The notes beneath the pieces are model-generated. The model saw only the letters and a list, made by a program, of their open reading frames with translations. It made no database searches and had not been told where the DNA came from. The position numbers and the translations under genes are program-made. Source: Roseiarcus sp963759955 (lineage in GTDB: Bacteria; Pseudomonadota; Alphaproteobacteria; Rhizobiales; Beijerinckiaceae). Taken from it: DNA of 64,000 nucleotides. The stretch's first letter is position 1; every line of letters begins with the position of its first letter. Below are positions 34,103 to 43,198 of the stretch, in pieces. Location of the stretch: assembly GCA_963759955.1 (NCBI GenBank), contig CAVXCA010000056.1, positions 310,001 through 374,000 of the forward strand. The letters are read 5' to 3'.

Positions 34103-35681
34103 TGCCCTGAGACGCTCGGTTCGAGTCGCTTTGCGCGTTCTCCTGGCTTCCCGGTTTCTGATCTGACGCATTGTTGCTCTCGGCGCTTGACTGGTTCGTT
34201 GTGGTCGGCTTGCCGATCACGATCTCGAGCGATTGAGCGCTCAACCCCAGTCGATCGGTGATCGCGTCGCGCTCGCTCTCTATGGACTTCAGGGTGCTCG
34301 ACTTGGCGACTTCCATCACGACCGACAGCTGACCTTGCGCCATTCGCATCGTCACTGACACGGCGCCGAGATCGGCCGGATTGAGTTCGATCTGGAGTTC
34401 TTTGACGGCTTGAGCCTTCACGCCGCCGGTCGCTGACGTCGCCTCGGCGGCCGCCGGCTGCGACGTCAAATCGCTCGCTTCCGCGGCGAGGCGGTCCGCA
34501 AGTTGATCGCAAGCGACCGGGCCGGCGCCCATCATGGCGGGATTGACCTGAGCGTTGACGACGCCAGACGAAGCGTTAGCGCCCACAGCGGCCGCCGCAG
34601 GGACGGAAGATTGGTCCGGCTGCACGGCGCCGTGTGTCTTGCCATGGTCAGAAGCGGGCTCTTTCTCAGACGACGTCTCGTTCCGCGTGGACGCGGCGGC
34701 CGCGGTGTCGGCGCCAACAGTCCCCGCCGTGTCCGACGGGGCTGGGGCGGCTGCCGCGGAGCGCGACGCCAGTTTGCCTGCTTCGCCTCGCGCAGCGTTG
34801 TCGACGCCGAGATACGTGCGCGATTGCAGGACGCGGGCGCCGAGAGAGGAGTCGCCGTTCGTCGCCATTTGCATCGTCAGCGGCGCATCGGCGACGCCGG
34901 CGAGCCCGAAGTTGCTCGCCACGTCGCTTCCTGCCGTGGTCGCAAGCGACGCGGCGAGCGGGCCGGTCGCCTGGTCGGAATTCGTGGCCGATCCGCCTCC
35001 CGCCGCGGCGAGCGACGACACGCCGCCGGCGACCCGAGGAACAAATTGACCGGACGCCGCGGCCACTGGAGAAGCGAACGCGCCAAAGACGAGCCCGGCA
35101 AGCATGACGTTCGCGTCCGCCCCGTTGGCGGTCGGCGCAGGCGTCGCCGCGGCGGCGCCGACGGTCGCGGTGTCGGAGTTCGCGGCCGCGCCGCCCGTCC
35201 TGCCGGCGTCCCGCGAAAAGAATTGACTTGGCTTCGCGGCGGCCGAAGCATCAGTCGCCGCGTTGGCGCTCACGGCGGCGCTGCGGTCGGCCAAGGCGCG
35301 CCACAACGAGCCGCCGGAGGTCGAACCAGAGGCGTTTTGCTGCGTCACGCTTTGCTTGCCGGCGCCCGGCGGAGCGATTTGACCCGGCGTCGCATCGGCA
35401 GTCGAACCGAGCGCCCCAGAGAGGAGCCCCGCAAGTCCCGCGTCGATCGACGGCGATTCGTTTGACATTGCCGCGCTTTCGCTCGGCGATACGCTATCTT
35501 GACCGCCCGCGGCCGCCGCGGCGCCGGCGGCGCGCGCGTTCGGTTGGGGATCTTCGCCGGCGAGCGCGCTCATGATCGCGGCGAACTTCGAGCCGTCGGC
35601 CGATTTGCCGCCGAGATCGCGGGGGTGCTCGGCGAGCGGCGGCGCGCCAGCGATCGAAGCATTCAACGCCGAAAGGCTCAT
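33996..35681 (-). CDS. fliK: Hook-length control protein FliK (rhizobial MotD/FliK)
   Basis: A 561-residue protein. The C-terminal substrate-switch domain at about residues 415-495 (KELQIELNPADLGAVSVTMR, then GQLSVVMEVAKSSTLKSIES and LGLSAQSLEIVIGKP) is the Flg_hook domain of FliK. The first 300 residues are Ala/Gly/Ser-rich and contain three related segments, PGQIAPPGAG at 99-108, PSQFFSRDAG at 151-160 and SGQFVPRVAG at 210-219, suggesting internal duplication of the ruler part. The last 70 residues are Gln/Asn/Ser-rich. It overlaps motC by four bases and follows motB-motC, as in other rhizobia. Confidence 0.88.
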   Translation of the reverse strand: MSLSALNASIAGAPPLAEHPRDLGGKSADGSKFAAIMSALAGEDPQPNARAAGAAAAAGGQDSVSPSESAAMSNESPSIDAGLAGLLSGALGSTADATPGQIAPPGAGKQSVTQQNASGSTSGGSLWRALADRSAAVSANAATDASAAAKPSQFFSRDAGRTGGAAANSDTATVGAAAATPAPTANGADANVMLAGLVFGAFASPVAAASGQFVPRVAGGVSSLAAAGGGSATNSDQATGPLAASLATTAGSDVASNFGLAGVADAPLTMQMATNGDSSLGARVLQSRTYLGVDNAARGEAGKLASRSAAAAPAPSDTAGTVGADTAAAASTRNETSSEKEPASDHGKTHGAVQPDQSSVPAAAAVGANASSGVVNAQVNPAMMGAGPVACDQLADRLAAEASDLTSQPAAAEATSATGGVKAQAVKELQIELNPADLGAVSVTMRMAQGQLSVVMEVAKSSTLKSIESERDAITDRLGLSAQSLEIVIGKPTTTNQSSAESNNASDQKPGSQENAQSDSNRASQGNEQQPSRRENASGRWNRQAAAQPSPSRRSFGDLLV

Positions 35682-36856
35682 AGCGTTCCTTTCTCGGCGA
35701 CGCCGACCAAGGCGGCGGTGCGGCTCATCGCGGCCTCCGCAAGGGCGATCGTCGCCGCCGCTTCGTCGTTCGGGTCCGGCGGCGCCGGCGCCGCTCGCTC
35801 GCGTGCCAAATCGATCTCAGCGGGCGGTTCGCGCAAATAGGAGGCGACGCTGCGAACGGCTCCCAACAGAGCTTGGTCGGCCCGATCCAACTTCGATTGG
35901 GCGACGCTTTGCAATTCCGCGACGCCGTCGTCGTATTCGGGGCTCATGATTCGCGCGGCCGCTTGGTAAAGCTTGGCGCGCGCCTCTTCTGCGCTGTCGC
36001 TCGGAGAGTCCCGCAACGCGTCGGCCGAGGCGGCGCCGGCGACGGCGAACTTGCCGTTCAGCGCCTCGGCGCGCGCGATCGTCAACAAGAAGCCGCGCCG
36101 AACCTCGGGCGCCAGCGCGGAAATAAAGGGGGTGAACTTTTGATAATTCGGAAGACTTTCAGCAACGCCCGACTGCACGATGGCCGCCGCCAGGCTTTGC
36201 AGAAAACCATCTGCATAGACGGAGCGTCCGAAGCGATTCGCATATTGTCGGGAAAGCAAAGCGACGCGATCGGCGTCGTGCTCGCCGTTGAGGAGCAGGA
36301 TCTCGCGTCGCAAAGCAGCTTCCTCGACTAGGCAGCCGGGGGCCAACAGACGCGCGAGATCGAGTAGAGCGATCGCCTTTTTCTCATCGCGCGAGGTCTG
36401 AAGTACGGATTGCGCAAACGCGACTTGACCGGCGAGCCTGAGATCGAGCCTGCGCGGATCGAGGCCCCCCAGAAGCTTTTCCGCGTCCGCTTCATTGCCC
36501 AGGATATAGGCGACCGCGCCGCGCATGAACGGCGTCTCGCTCTCCGGCACAGCGCCGCTCTGCAGCAGTTGCACGACATCGCGAGGTTGGCCGCCGCTCA
36601 GCAAGTAAATGATCACGGCGTCGGCTTCGTCCTTGGATTTCCAGACCTCCGGCTTCGCGGCGCCGATCGCGGCGCCGATCGCATTCAATCGCTCTTGTTG
36701 AGCCGCGTAGGCCGATTTGTCGCCGGCCGCGATTTGAACTTGCAGCCTTTGCAGATCGGCGGCCATCGCCGAAATCGATTGCGCGCTCGCCGGCGCCGAG
36801 GCGCCGATCGTGAGCGTCAGAACAACCAGCGCATTGGCGAGGCGTCCGGCATTCAC
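35678..36856 (-). CDS. motC: Periplasmic motility protein MotC
   Basis: A 392-residue exported protein with signal peptide MNAGRLANALVVLTLTIGASAPASA. The rest is mainly helical: LQRLQVQIAAGDKSAYAAQQ, ADAVIIYLLSGGQPRDVVQL, GAVAYILGNEADAEKLLGGL. In Sinorhizobium MotC binds MotB in the periplasm and is needed for rotation, with MotE as chaperone (19199-19717). It overlaps motB and fliK by four bases each, so the three are a translational unit. Confidence 0.88.
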   Translation of the reverse strand: MNAGRLANALVVLTLTIGASAPASAQSISAMAADLQRLQVQIAAGDKSAYAAQQERLNAIGAAIGAAKPEVWKSKDEADAVIIYLLSGGQPRDVVQLLQSGAVPESETPFMRGAVAYILGNEADAEKLLGGLDPRRLDLRLAGQVAFAQSVLQTSRDEKKAIALLDLARLLAPGCLVEEAALRREILLLNGEHDADRVALLSRQYANRFGRSVYADGFLQSLAAAIVQSGVAESLPNYQKFTPFISALAPEVRRGFLLTIARAEALNGKFAVAGAASADALRDSPSDSAEEARAKLYQAAARIMSPEYDDGVAELQSVAQSKLDRADQALLGAVRSVASYLREPPAEIDLARERAAPAPPDPNDEAAATIALAEAAMSRTAALVGVAEKGTL

Positions 36857-38088
36857 GGGTTCGATTCCTTCAGCAGGATTTCGATGCGTCGATTTTCGGC
36901 GGCGAAGGGATGGCTCGGGTCCCTCAAGCGGCGGTCGGCGTAGCCTTCGATCCGCTCGAAGCGGCTCTCGGGAAGCCCGGCTCGGGTGAGCATGTAGTAG
37001 GCCATCTGCGCGCGCGCCGACGACAGCCGCCAGTTGTCGTAAGTCGGCGACCGGTAAGGGTGGGCGTCGGTGTGTCCGCGCACGATGATTAGGCCCGGGC
37101 GATCCTTCAGGATGCGGGCGACCGCGTCGATCGCCCGCACCACCTGGGGCTGAGGCTCCGCCGAACCGATCGCAAACATGGCGAAGTTCAGGCGATCGGT
37201 CAGGCTGATGAGCAACCCTTCGTCGGTCGCTTTCACGTCGATCGCAGGGCCGACGCGCGACGTTCCGAGCGCGCCGACCTGCAGCTCCAACTCCTTCTGC
37301 AAACGCGCGGCCGTCGCCGCAGCAGGCGGTTGCGCCTCGGTGGGCGGCTGCGCCTCAGAGGCGGTCGGGCCGCTCGACGGCGGCGCGGCGATCGCCGGTT
37401 TGGACTCCTCGCCCGGCTGCGGTTTGACCGCCCTGGCGTTGGGCGCCTCCGTTGCCGCTTCGCGTCCAATCGGCCGGAACGGATCGCGAAAAGCTTCAGG
37501 GTCCGCCGATCCCGCCTCGTTCTCGTCCTTCATCCTTTCGCTCTGCGCGATGGCGTGCACGTTCGGCGACGACGGGCCGGCGATGGCGTCAAGGCTGCGA
37601 TAGGGGTCGGCGAACAGAACGCCTTCGGACATCGTGGGCTTGGGGTTCGCCGGATCCGCCGCGGTGGCCGCAGCGCCGTTGCCCTGGCGCTCGGACTTGT
37701 CGGCGCCCTTGTTCTCCGGACCGTCGCCGCTGTTGGCCGCGGTGGCCTGGTCGTCGTTGGTTTTCTTGCTGTCCTGCGGTCCAGGGGCGCCGGACGCGCC
37801 TTTGTTCTTCGCATCTGAAACATCGACAGGGGCCAATGTGACGTCGTCGCCGTGGATGTTCTTGGGCGCTCTCGCGGACTCCTCCAATTTCACCGGATTG
37901 AAGTATCGCGCGATAATTGTTTTGGTGTTCTTGTCGGTCGCGTTGATGATCCAAAGCACGAGGAAGAACGCCATCATCGCCGTCATGAAATCGGCGAACG
38001 CGATCTTCCAGGCGCCGCCGTGGTGCTCTTCCTCATGATTCGCGCGGCGCTTGATGATGATGACTTGCGGATGAGCCGAATCGTCCAT
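36853..38088 (-). CDS. motB: Stator protein MotB
   Basis: A 411-residue protein. The N-terminal membrane segment starts FADFMTAMMAFFLVLWIINA, with the proton-binding Asp33. A long low-complexity periplasmic linker spans about residues 60-270. The OmpA-like peptidoglycan-binding domain contains LIIVRGHTDAHPYRSPTYDN and LSSARAQMAYYMLTRAGLPE. The long linker is a feature of rhizobial MotB, which binds MotC. It starts eight bases after fliH and overlaps motC. Confidence 0.93.
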   Translation of the reverse strand: MDDSAHPQVIIIKRRANHEEEHHGGAWKIAFADFMTAMMAFFLVLWIINATDKNTKTIIARYFNPVKLEESARAPKNIHGDDVTLAPVDVSDAKNKGASGAPGPQDSKKTNDDQATAANSGDGPENKGADKSERQGNGAAATAADPANPKPTMSEGVLFADPYRSLDAIAGPSSPNVHAIAQSERMKDENEAGSADPEAFRDPFRPIGREAATEAPNARAVKPQPGEESKPAIAAPPSSGPTASEAQPPTEAQPPAAATAARLQKELELQVGALGTSRVGPAIDVKATDEGLLISLTDRLNFAMFAIGSAEPQPQVVRAIDAVARILKDRPGLIIVRGHTDAHPYRSPTYDNWRLSSARAQMAYYMLTRAGLPESRFERIEGYADRRLRDPSHPFAAENRRIEILLKESNP

Positions 38089-38096
38089 CGCGGGCC

Positions 38097-38891
38097 TCAG
38101 ACGGCCAGCGACGCGATGAGGTCGGCCCAGGGTTGAAGCTCCGACCTAATCATCGTGTGCTGCGCCTCGATCGTCGCTTCGACGTTGTCTTCGACGATGA
38201 ACTCGACATCGACGGGAAGGGCGGAAACGCGCTCGCGCAATTTCTCGAGCAGGCGTTCGGGGCCGCGAATCTTGATCAACCCCGGCGATCCGCCGGCGCG
38301 AAGGCGCGCGATATTGGCGCACAATTGGTCGACGATCTGCTTGGTCAGCTCGCTGGTGAGGAACGGCGCGAGAATGCGCGACACGGTCGCAGCGATTTGT
38401 TGTTCGATCTCGACGAGCCCAGTTGCGATCACGTCGGCGAGCGCAGCGTATTCGTTCACTTGAAAGTCGAGGCGCTCCATCAGCGCCCGTTCTTGCTGGC
38501 GGGCCAGCAGTCGGGCCTGAGTCTCGGCCTCATCGGCGCGCGCGGCAGCCGCCCCCTCGCGCAGGCCGCGCTCATACGCTTCGGCGATGCGCGCCTCGAT
38601 TTCGGGATCGGGCGCTGTTTCGCACGGCTGCGAGGGCGCGGCGGCGCGGCTCGACGATCGCCAGTCGGGATCGGCGCGCTCGTGCTCGTCTCCGAACGCG
38701 CGCGTATGCGCGGCTGTCGCGGCGTCCCGCAACGCCCGGTTGAAAACGAGCGCCCCGCGCGGCTCTGGATCCTGAACCATGCGGACGGCGCGCGGCTTGA
38801 ACGGCGCGAACTCCCGGCGCGGCGATTGCGGATCGGTTTGCGCCGCCCGCCCGATATGGTCCAAATATTGCGCGATGGGCACCGGTTTCAT
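38097..38891 (-). CDS. fliH: FliH-like flagellar export regulator
   Basis: A 264-residue soluble protein. A variable N-terminal 95 residues precede a charged helical part, EIEARIAEAYERGLREGAAA then RADEAETQARLLARQQERAL, with a GxxxA/E-type heptad pattern. The C-terminal domain is VSRILAPFLTSELTKQIVDQ and VEFIVEDNVEATIEAQHTMI. This is the FliH/SctL layout; FliH inhibits and docks FliI. The ATG overlaps the fliF stop by four bases. Position fliF-fliH-motB supports the call. Confidence 0.72.
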   Translation of the reverse strand: MKPVPIAQYLDHIGRAAQTDPQSPRREFAPFKPRAVRMVQDPEPRGALVFNRALRDAATAAHTRAFGDEHERADPDWRSSSRAAAPSQPCETAPDPEIEARIAEAYERGLREGAAAARADEAETQARLLARQQERALMERLDFQVNEYAALADVIATGLVEIEQQIAATVSRILAPFLTSELTKQIVDQLCANIARLRAGGSPGLIKIRGPERLLEKLRERVSALPVDVEFIVEDNVEATIEAQHTMIRSELQPWADLIASLAV

Positions 38892-40549
38892 GTGTTCGCT
38901 CCCTGGCGAATCCACTGCCGCAGGATCGCCGCCGCGACGGCTTCATCGAAGTCGACCAACTTCTGAAGGTGACGCTGTGGACTCTTGTCTTTGCGTGCGA
39001 GCAGGGTTTCGAGAAATTCGTCGCGCTCGTCTTTCGCTTCGATCAAGAAATTCTGATCGGCCGGAGCTGCGCCGTCGAGCGCCGTGAGCGGCGCCGGCAA
39101 TTCGCTGAGCGGCATCCCCATGGCTTCTTGCGATTGCCCGGACGGCAATGCGAGAAGCGCCTTCGTCGCCGGCCTGAGGCCGAACCACAGCAACATCGCC
39201 GCGACCAGCACGACGGCGCCGGCGCTGACGTAGGCGCCGGATTGGCGAAGCGCGAGCTCCATGAACGAGGGCGGTTCGACCGGAGCGAGGTCACGCCCAG
39301 CGTCGGCGAAATCGACAACGGCCACCTTGACCGTGTCGCCCCGATCCTTGCGCAAGCCGCCCGCCGTGGCCACGAGCTGCTCGATTTCCTTGACCTGCTT
39401 GTCCATGGCGTCGGGCGTCGCCTTGTCGCCGAGCGAAGCGGCGAGCGCCGAACGGTTGACGAGAACCGCCACCGACAGCCCGTCGATCACAAAGCCGGAG
39501 CTCGTCGTGGTGATCGACTTCGAGGAAACCTCGTAGTTCGTCAGTTCCTCTTTCTTGTCGGTCGCGTCGTTCGATTGCTTCGTTTCGGGCGGCTGGGTCT
39601 TCCCCTTGGGCATGTTCGCGTCGACTCCGACGGGCGCTTCGCCGGCGGCGTTCTGAGAATTCTGATGCTCCTTGACCACCCGCACCGAGCGCTCGGCGCG
39701 CGAATCGGGGTTGTAGATCGTCTCGTTGGTTTGCGTCTTGTCGGCGTTGAGCCGCGCCGCGACGCTGACCTGGAAGTTGTGCAGACTCAAATAGGGCGCT
39801 AGCGTCGTGGTGATTTTTTCGCGGATCTCCTGCGAGACGTCCTTTTCCAACCCCAGCAGGTTGTCGGGGGATTTCTCGATCGAATCGGGGCCGCTGGCGA
39901 GCAACCGACCGTCGACGTTGAGCACCGTCACTTCGTCGGTCTTCATGTCCGGGATCGCGGCGGCCACGAGATGGCGGATCGCTTGGCCGGCCAAGCCATC
40001 GTCCCGGCCGTCGGTGCGGATGATCACCGAGGCGGACGGCGCCTGCGGCTCGCGACGAAACGAACCTTCGTCGCCCATGACGACATGAACCCGCGCGGCC
40101 TTGATGCCGCGCATCATCTGGATCGTGCGCGCCAGTTCGCCCTCCATCGCGCGCACGCGCGTGACTTGCTGCATGAACGAGGTGAGGCCGAGCGAGCCGA
40201 GCTTGTCATAGAGCTCGTCGCCGACGCTGCCGCTGTGCGGCAGCCCCTTCTCCGCCAGGGTCATGCGCGCGAGCGAAGCCTGCCCGACCGGAACGACGAC
40301 AGTGGCGCCGTCCGCCGACACGTCGAAGGGGATCCCCGCTTCCTTGAGCGTCGATCCGATGCTGACCACGTCGTCCCGATCCAGCCCGGTATAAAGCGTC
40401 TCCGTGGATGGGCGGCTGAGATAGTAGCCGGCAAATCCGGTCGCCGCGAACACGGTCACTCCGATCATGGCGAGCGTCGCCAGGCGCTTTCCGCCCAACG
40501 CAAGGAGATTCGCCCAAAGTCGCTCGGCTTGCGCCAATGCGTTGTTCAT
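38888..40549 (-). CDS. fliF: Flagellar MS-ring protein FliF
   Basis: A 553-residue inner-membrane ring protein. The first membrane segment is at about 20-45 (LATLAMIGVTVFAATGFAGY) and the second near 440-460 (YVSAGAVVLVAAMLLWFGL). The periplasmic ring-building part includes YTGLDRDDVVSIGSTLKEAG and RVHVVMGDEGSFRREPQAPS. The C-terminal tail binds FliG. It starts the minus-strand set fliF-fliH-motB-motC-fliK-SLT and is divergent from the flagellin gene. Confidence 0.93.
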   Translation of the reverse strand: MNNALAQAERLWANLLALGGKRLATLAMIGVTVFAATGFAGYYLSRPSTETLYTGLDRDDVVSIGSTLKEAGIPFDVSADGATVVVPVGQASLARMTLAEKGLPHSGSVGDELYDKLGSLGLTSFMQQVTRVRAMEGELARTIQMMRGIKAARVHVVMGDEGSFRREPQAPSASVIIRTDGRDDGLAGQAIRHLVAAAIPDMKTDEVTVLNVDGRLLASGPDSIEKSPDNLLGLEKDVSQEIREKITTTLAPYLSLHNFQVSVAARLNADKTQTNETIYNPDSRAERSVRVVKEHQNSQNAAGEAPVGVDANMPKGKTQPPETKQSNDATDKKEELTNYEVSSKSITTTSSGFVIDGLSVAVLVNRSALAASLGDKATPDAMDKQVKEIEQLVATAGGLRKDRGDTVKVAVVDFADAGRDLAPVEPPSFMELALRQSGAYVSAGAVVLVAAMLLWFGLRPATKALLALPSGQSQEAMGMPLSELPAPLTALDGAAPADQNFLIEAKDERDEFLETLLARKDKSPQRHLQKLVDFDEAVAAAILRQWIRQGANT

Positions 40550-40865
40550 TTCACTCGCGCCCGCGCTCCGCCAAGAAATCCGCGGCGGACCTTCCTCGCC
40601 ATGTTCGAAGAATCCGCCCTATGCCCGGTGCCACTGTTGACTCCGGAGCTTGCGTGGACATTGCGTTGGCGCGCCGCCGGTATCGCTCCCAGGGCGGATT
40701 TGGGGCGGGGCAAGGTCTGCGCCGACCTATTCGCCACCAATTCCGTTAATTCCTCACATGTTACGTCAAACTTTACTCTTTCTTAAGAGCTCTAGGGCAG
40801 GCTGCGCTCGACAAGGCTGTTTGCGACCGCGTTTCGCAGTTGCCGGTCTTGGCGTTACACGGCGA

Positions 40866-40889
40866 TTAAGCTCGGCGAATCGGGCTTAA
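40866..40889. promoter_or_regulatory. Inverted repeat upstream of the flagellin gene
   Basis: TTAAGC and GCTTAA arms of six bases stand 12 bases apart, about 80-105 bases before the flagellin ATG. The symmetry fits a dimer-bound operator, or a hairpin in the mRNA leader. The flagellar regulator encoded at 42341 or FlbT are candidates, but nothing in the sequence proves binding. Confidence 0.4.
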
Positions 40890-40957
40890 AGGCATAAGGC
40901 CGCTTCGTCGTCTCGGTGCAAATCCGAAATGTCACACGGTTTCGTGATCAAACGGAC

Positions 40958-40962
40958 AGGAG
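40958..40962 (+). promoter_or_regulatory. Flagellin ribosome-binding site
   Basis: AGGAG seven bases before ATG 40970 decides the start; the open frame begins 54 bases earlier, but that part has no flagellin features. Confidence 0.8.
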
Positions 40963-40969
40963 CACCCTC

Positions 40970-41833
40970 ATGAGTTCGATTCTTACCAATGCCAACGCGC
41001 TCAGCGCGCTGCAGGCGTTGCAGATGACGCAACAGGAAATGGCGCAGACCCAGAACCAGGTTTCGACCGGTTTGGCGGTCGCCACCGCGGCCGACAACGC
41101 GGCCTATTGGTCGATCGGGACGCAGCTCAGTTCGGACAGCGGCGTCGTCACCGCCGCCAATTCGGCGCTGACGCAGAGCCAGTCCGTCCTCGACACCGCC
41201 TCGTCGGCGATCAGCTCGATCGTGACCACTATCAAGGCGATCTCGAACGCGCTGACCGAGGCGACCAACCCCGGCGCCGACATCGGCAACATCCAGACGA
41301 CGCTCACTTCGCTCGGCCAGCAACTGACCGACGCGGTCAACGGCGCTTCGTTCAACGGCCTCAACGTCCTCGACGGTTCGCAGGCGGCGGCGCCGTTGGC
41401 GTTCGTTTCCGGCTTCAACGCGACCGCCACCGGCGGCACGATCAACACCATCAGTCTGACCACGCAGGCGCTGACCAAGGCGGGCGCTGGCCTCCTGGAC
41501 GGCGGCGGGGCCGCGGACCTCCTCACCTTGGGCACGACGGTAACGAACGCGACCAGCGCCAACACCGCGCTCGGCAACGTCGCGACGGTGTTGAACACAG
41601 TGACCAATTACGCCGCGACGATCGGCGCGACCCAGGACCGGATGACCGCCGCGGCGACCTTCAACACCGCGCTGTCGACCGACTACGCCAACGGCGTCAG
41701 CGGCCTCGTCGATGCCAACATGAACACCGCTTCCACGCGCTTGCAGGCCTTGCAGACGCAGGAGCAGCTCGGCATTCAGTCGCTGTCGATCGCCAACCAG
41801 AACGCTCAGCTCATCCTCAAGCTATTCCCGTGA
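40970..41833 (+). CDS. fliC: Flagellin
   Basis: A 287-residue flagellin. The N-terminal D0/D1 helices read ILTNANALSALQALQMTQQE, QNQVSTGLAVATAADNAAYW and AISSIVTTIKAISNALTEAT. The C-terminal helices read STRLQALQTQEQLGIQSLSI and NQNAQLILKLFP. The middle domain is short. It is the only flagellin gene in the window; many rhizobia have three to seven, so others may lie elsewhere. A GT fusion protein (43997-46027) lies nearby and could modify it. The gene stands alone, with a strong hairpin 115 bases after the stop. Confidence 0.92.
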   Translation: MSSILTNANALSALQALQMTQQEMAQTQNQVSTGLAVATAADNAAYWSIGTQLSSDSGVVTAANSALTQSQSVLDTASSAISSIVTTIKAISNALTEATNPGADIGNIQTTLTSLGQQLTDAVNGASFNGLNVLDGSQAAAPLAFVSGFNATATGGTINTISLTTQALTKAGAGLLDGGGAADLLTLGTTVTNATSANTALGNVATVLNTVTNYAATIGATQDRMTAAATFNTALSTDYANGVSGLVDANMNTASTRLQALQTQEQLGIQSLSIANQNAQLILKLFP

Positions 41834-42340
41834 ACTAAGAAGCGAGCGGCGCCGGCGGAAAGCCGGCGACGCCGCGGTTTGTCCGTTCCGCGGCGTTCGC
41901 GCGAGCATTGCTTTCCTACGGCGAGTGGCTCGCCGAAATCGAGAAATCAGGGCGACGAAGCGATTCGTCGCCCTGTTTCATTTCTTGCGGGCGGCCGGCG
42001 CCGAGCGCGCGCCTCGACGAACGCGCCGCCCTTCGCGAGATTGGCGATCCCCAGCGCTCGCGGCTTTGTTGGGCGCCGACCCGCGAAAGCCCCGCGTCGA
42101 GACTTTTCGACCCATTCTACGCAGCGCGCCATGGCGTCGCGAGGCGATGATCGTCGAAGACTCGTGGACTGCGAATCAGAGTGCGGCGGTGAGCGCGGCT
42201 CGGCGCACGTTCGCCCGATCGGCGGGAGCGACGACGCCCGGCAAGCGCAGCGGCGCGCCTCCGCGGTTCGGCCTGGCCCGCGCGCGGCTTGAGAACGACG
42301 CGGCGCGCGCCCCGATTCGCCCCGGCGAGCCGAGAACGGA
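41834..42340. other. Intergenic region after flagellin
   Basis: 507 bases between the flagellin stop and the stop of the convergent regulator gene. It contains a GC-rich hairpin near 41848-41876 and the perfect terminator at 41949-41985. Beyond that I see no credible gene: open frames on both strands are Arg/Ala-rich and featureless. Confidence 0.45.
41949..41985 (+). terminator. Intrinsic terminator after flagellin
   Basis: A perfect 11-base-pair stem AGGGCGACGAA / TTCGTCGCCCT with a four-base GCGA loop is followed by the T-rich stretch GTTTCATTTCTT. It lies 115 bases after the flagellin stop and would end that transcript. It could also serve in the other direction only weakly, since no T-run precedes it. 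Confidence 0.8.
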
Positions 42341-43012
42341 TCAGCGCTTTTCGATGCAATAGCCGAGATAGCGCTTCGAATCGATCGGATCGAAGCCGAG
42401 ACGGTATTTGAGCTTCTTGCGCAGCTTGCTGATGTGGCTTTCGACGACGTTCTCGTCGACGTTCTCGTCGAACAGGCCGTAGACCGCGTTGAAGATTTGC
42501 GTCTTCGTCACCCGCCGGCCGCGATTGCGCACGAGATATTCCAAGATGCGGCACTCGCGCCGCGGCAAGGGCAGCGGCACGCCCTTCACTTCCGGCTCGC
42601 GCCCGTCGAGATACGCGCAAAGATCGCCGATCATGACGCGGCCCTTCTCTCCCATCGTCCGGCGATGAATGGCGCCGACGCGGGCGAGAATTTCGCGCAC
42701 GTGAACGGGCTTGCGCAGCACATCGTCGACGCCCGCGGCGAAGAGCTCCAGCGTCTCGTCGAGCGATTGTCGATCGTTGAGGCAGAGCACCGGAGCGCTG
42801 GAGCGCTCGCGAATGAGTTTAGGGAACAATTCACGATTGGTGCAGTCGCCGATGAGGAAAGCTTCAACGGCGCGAACGTCGACATCGCTGACTTTGCCGA
42901 TCCATTCCTGGAATTCAGTCGGGTCGATCCCTGCAGTAGAGACGCCTTCTCGATCAAATCCGGACGCGTAACCACCCGCAACGAGATTGCGTTCATCTAC
43001 AATTATGTACAT
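42341..43012 (-). CDS. ftcR: FtcR/Rem-like flagellar transcription regulator
   Basis: A 223-residue OmpR-type regulator. The N-terminal receiver-like domain (residues 1-118) ends LFAAGVDDVLRKPVHVREIL with the conserved Lys; the usual phospho-Asp strand reads VEAFLIGDCTN, so the acceptor site is not clearly conserved. The winged-helix domain has LPRRECRILEYLVRNRGRRV and VESHISKLRKKLKYRLGFDP. This is the pattern of Brucella FtcR and Sinorhizobium Rem, which turn on flagellar genes. Its upstream region is AT-rich and carries GANTC sites and a CtrA box. Confidence 0.85.
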   Translation of the reverse strand: MYIIVDERNLVAGGYASGFDREGVSTAGIDPTEFQEWIGKVSDVDVRAVEAFLIGDCTNRELFPKLIRERSSAPVLCLNDRQSLDETLELFAAGVDDVLRKPVHVREILARVGAIHRRTMGEKGRVMIGDLCAYLDGREPEVKGVPLPLPRRECRILEYLVRNRGRRVTKTQIFNAVYGLFDENVDENVVESHISKLRKKLKYRLGFDPIDSKRYLGYCIEKR

Positions 43013-43198
43013 GATTATGCCCCGATAGATATATAGTTATATCCGCGTCGACCTATTAGTAACTATGTTGTCCGCTACCTGCGCGAGTGCAAAAGTATAA
43101 TGCTTCGCCTAAAGACGGCAAATACTTGTCACGGATAACCCCCACAGCGCTTTTTATTTGTAGATGTTACTTTTATTACGCGCACTCCGATTGTTTGC

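Larger units (their letters stand above)
40550..40969. other. Divergent fliF / flagellin promoter region
   Basis: 420 bases between two divergent flagellar genes. An AT-rich part at 40735-40790 (with CTTTACTCTTTCTTAAGAGC) probably holds one promoter. An inverted repeat lies at 40866-40889 and the flagellin ribosome site at 40958. No coding frame is credible. Flagellin leaders are known FlbT targets in Caulobacter, and flbT is in this window. Confidence 0.5.

Noticed and set aside
41879..42340. Small open frames in the region after flagellin
   Set aside because: All are Arg/Ala-rich, lack ribosome sites and some cross the terminator hairpin.
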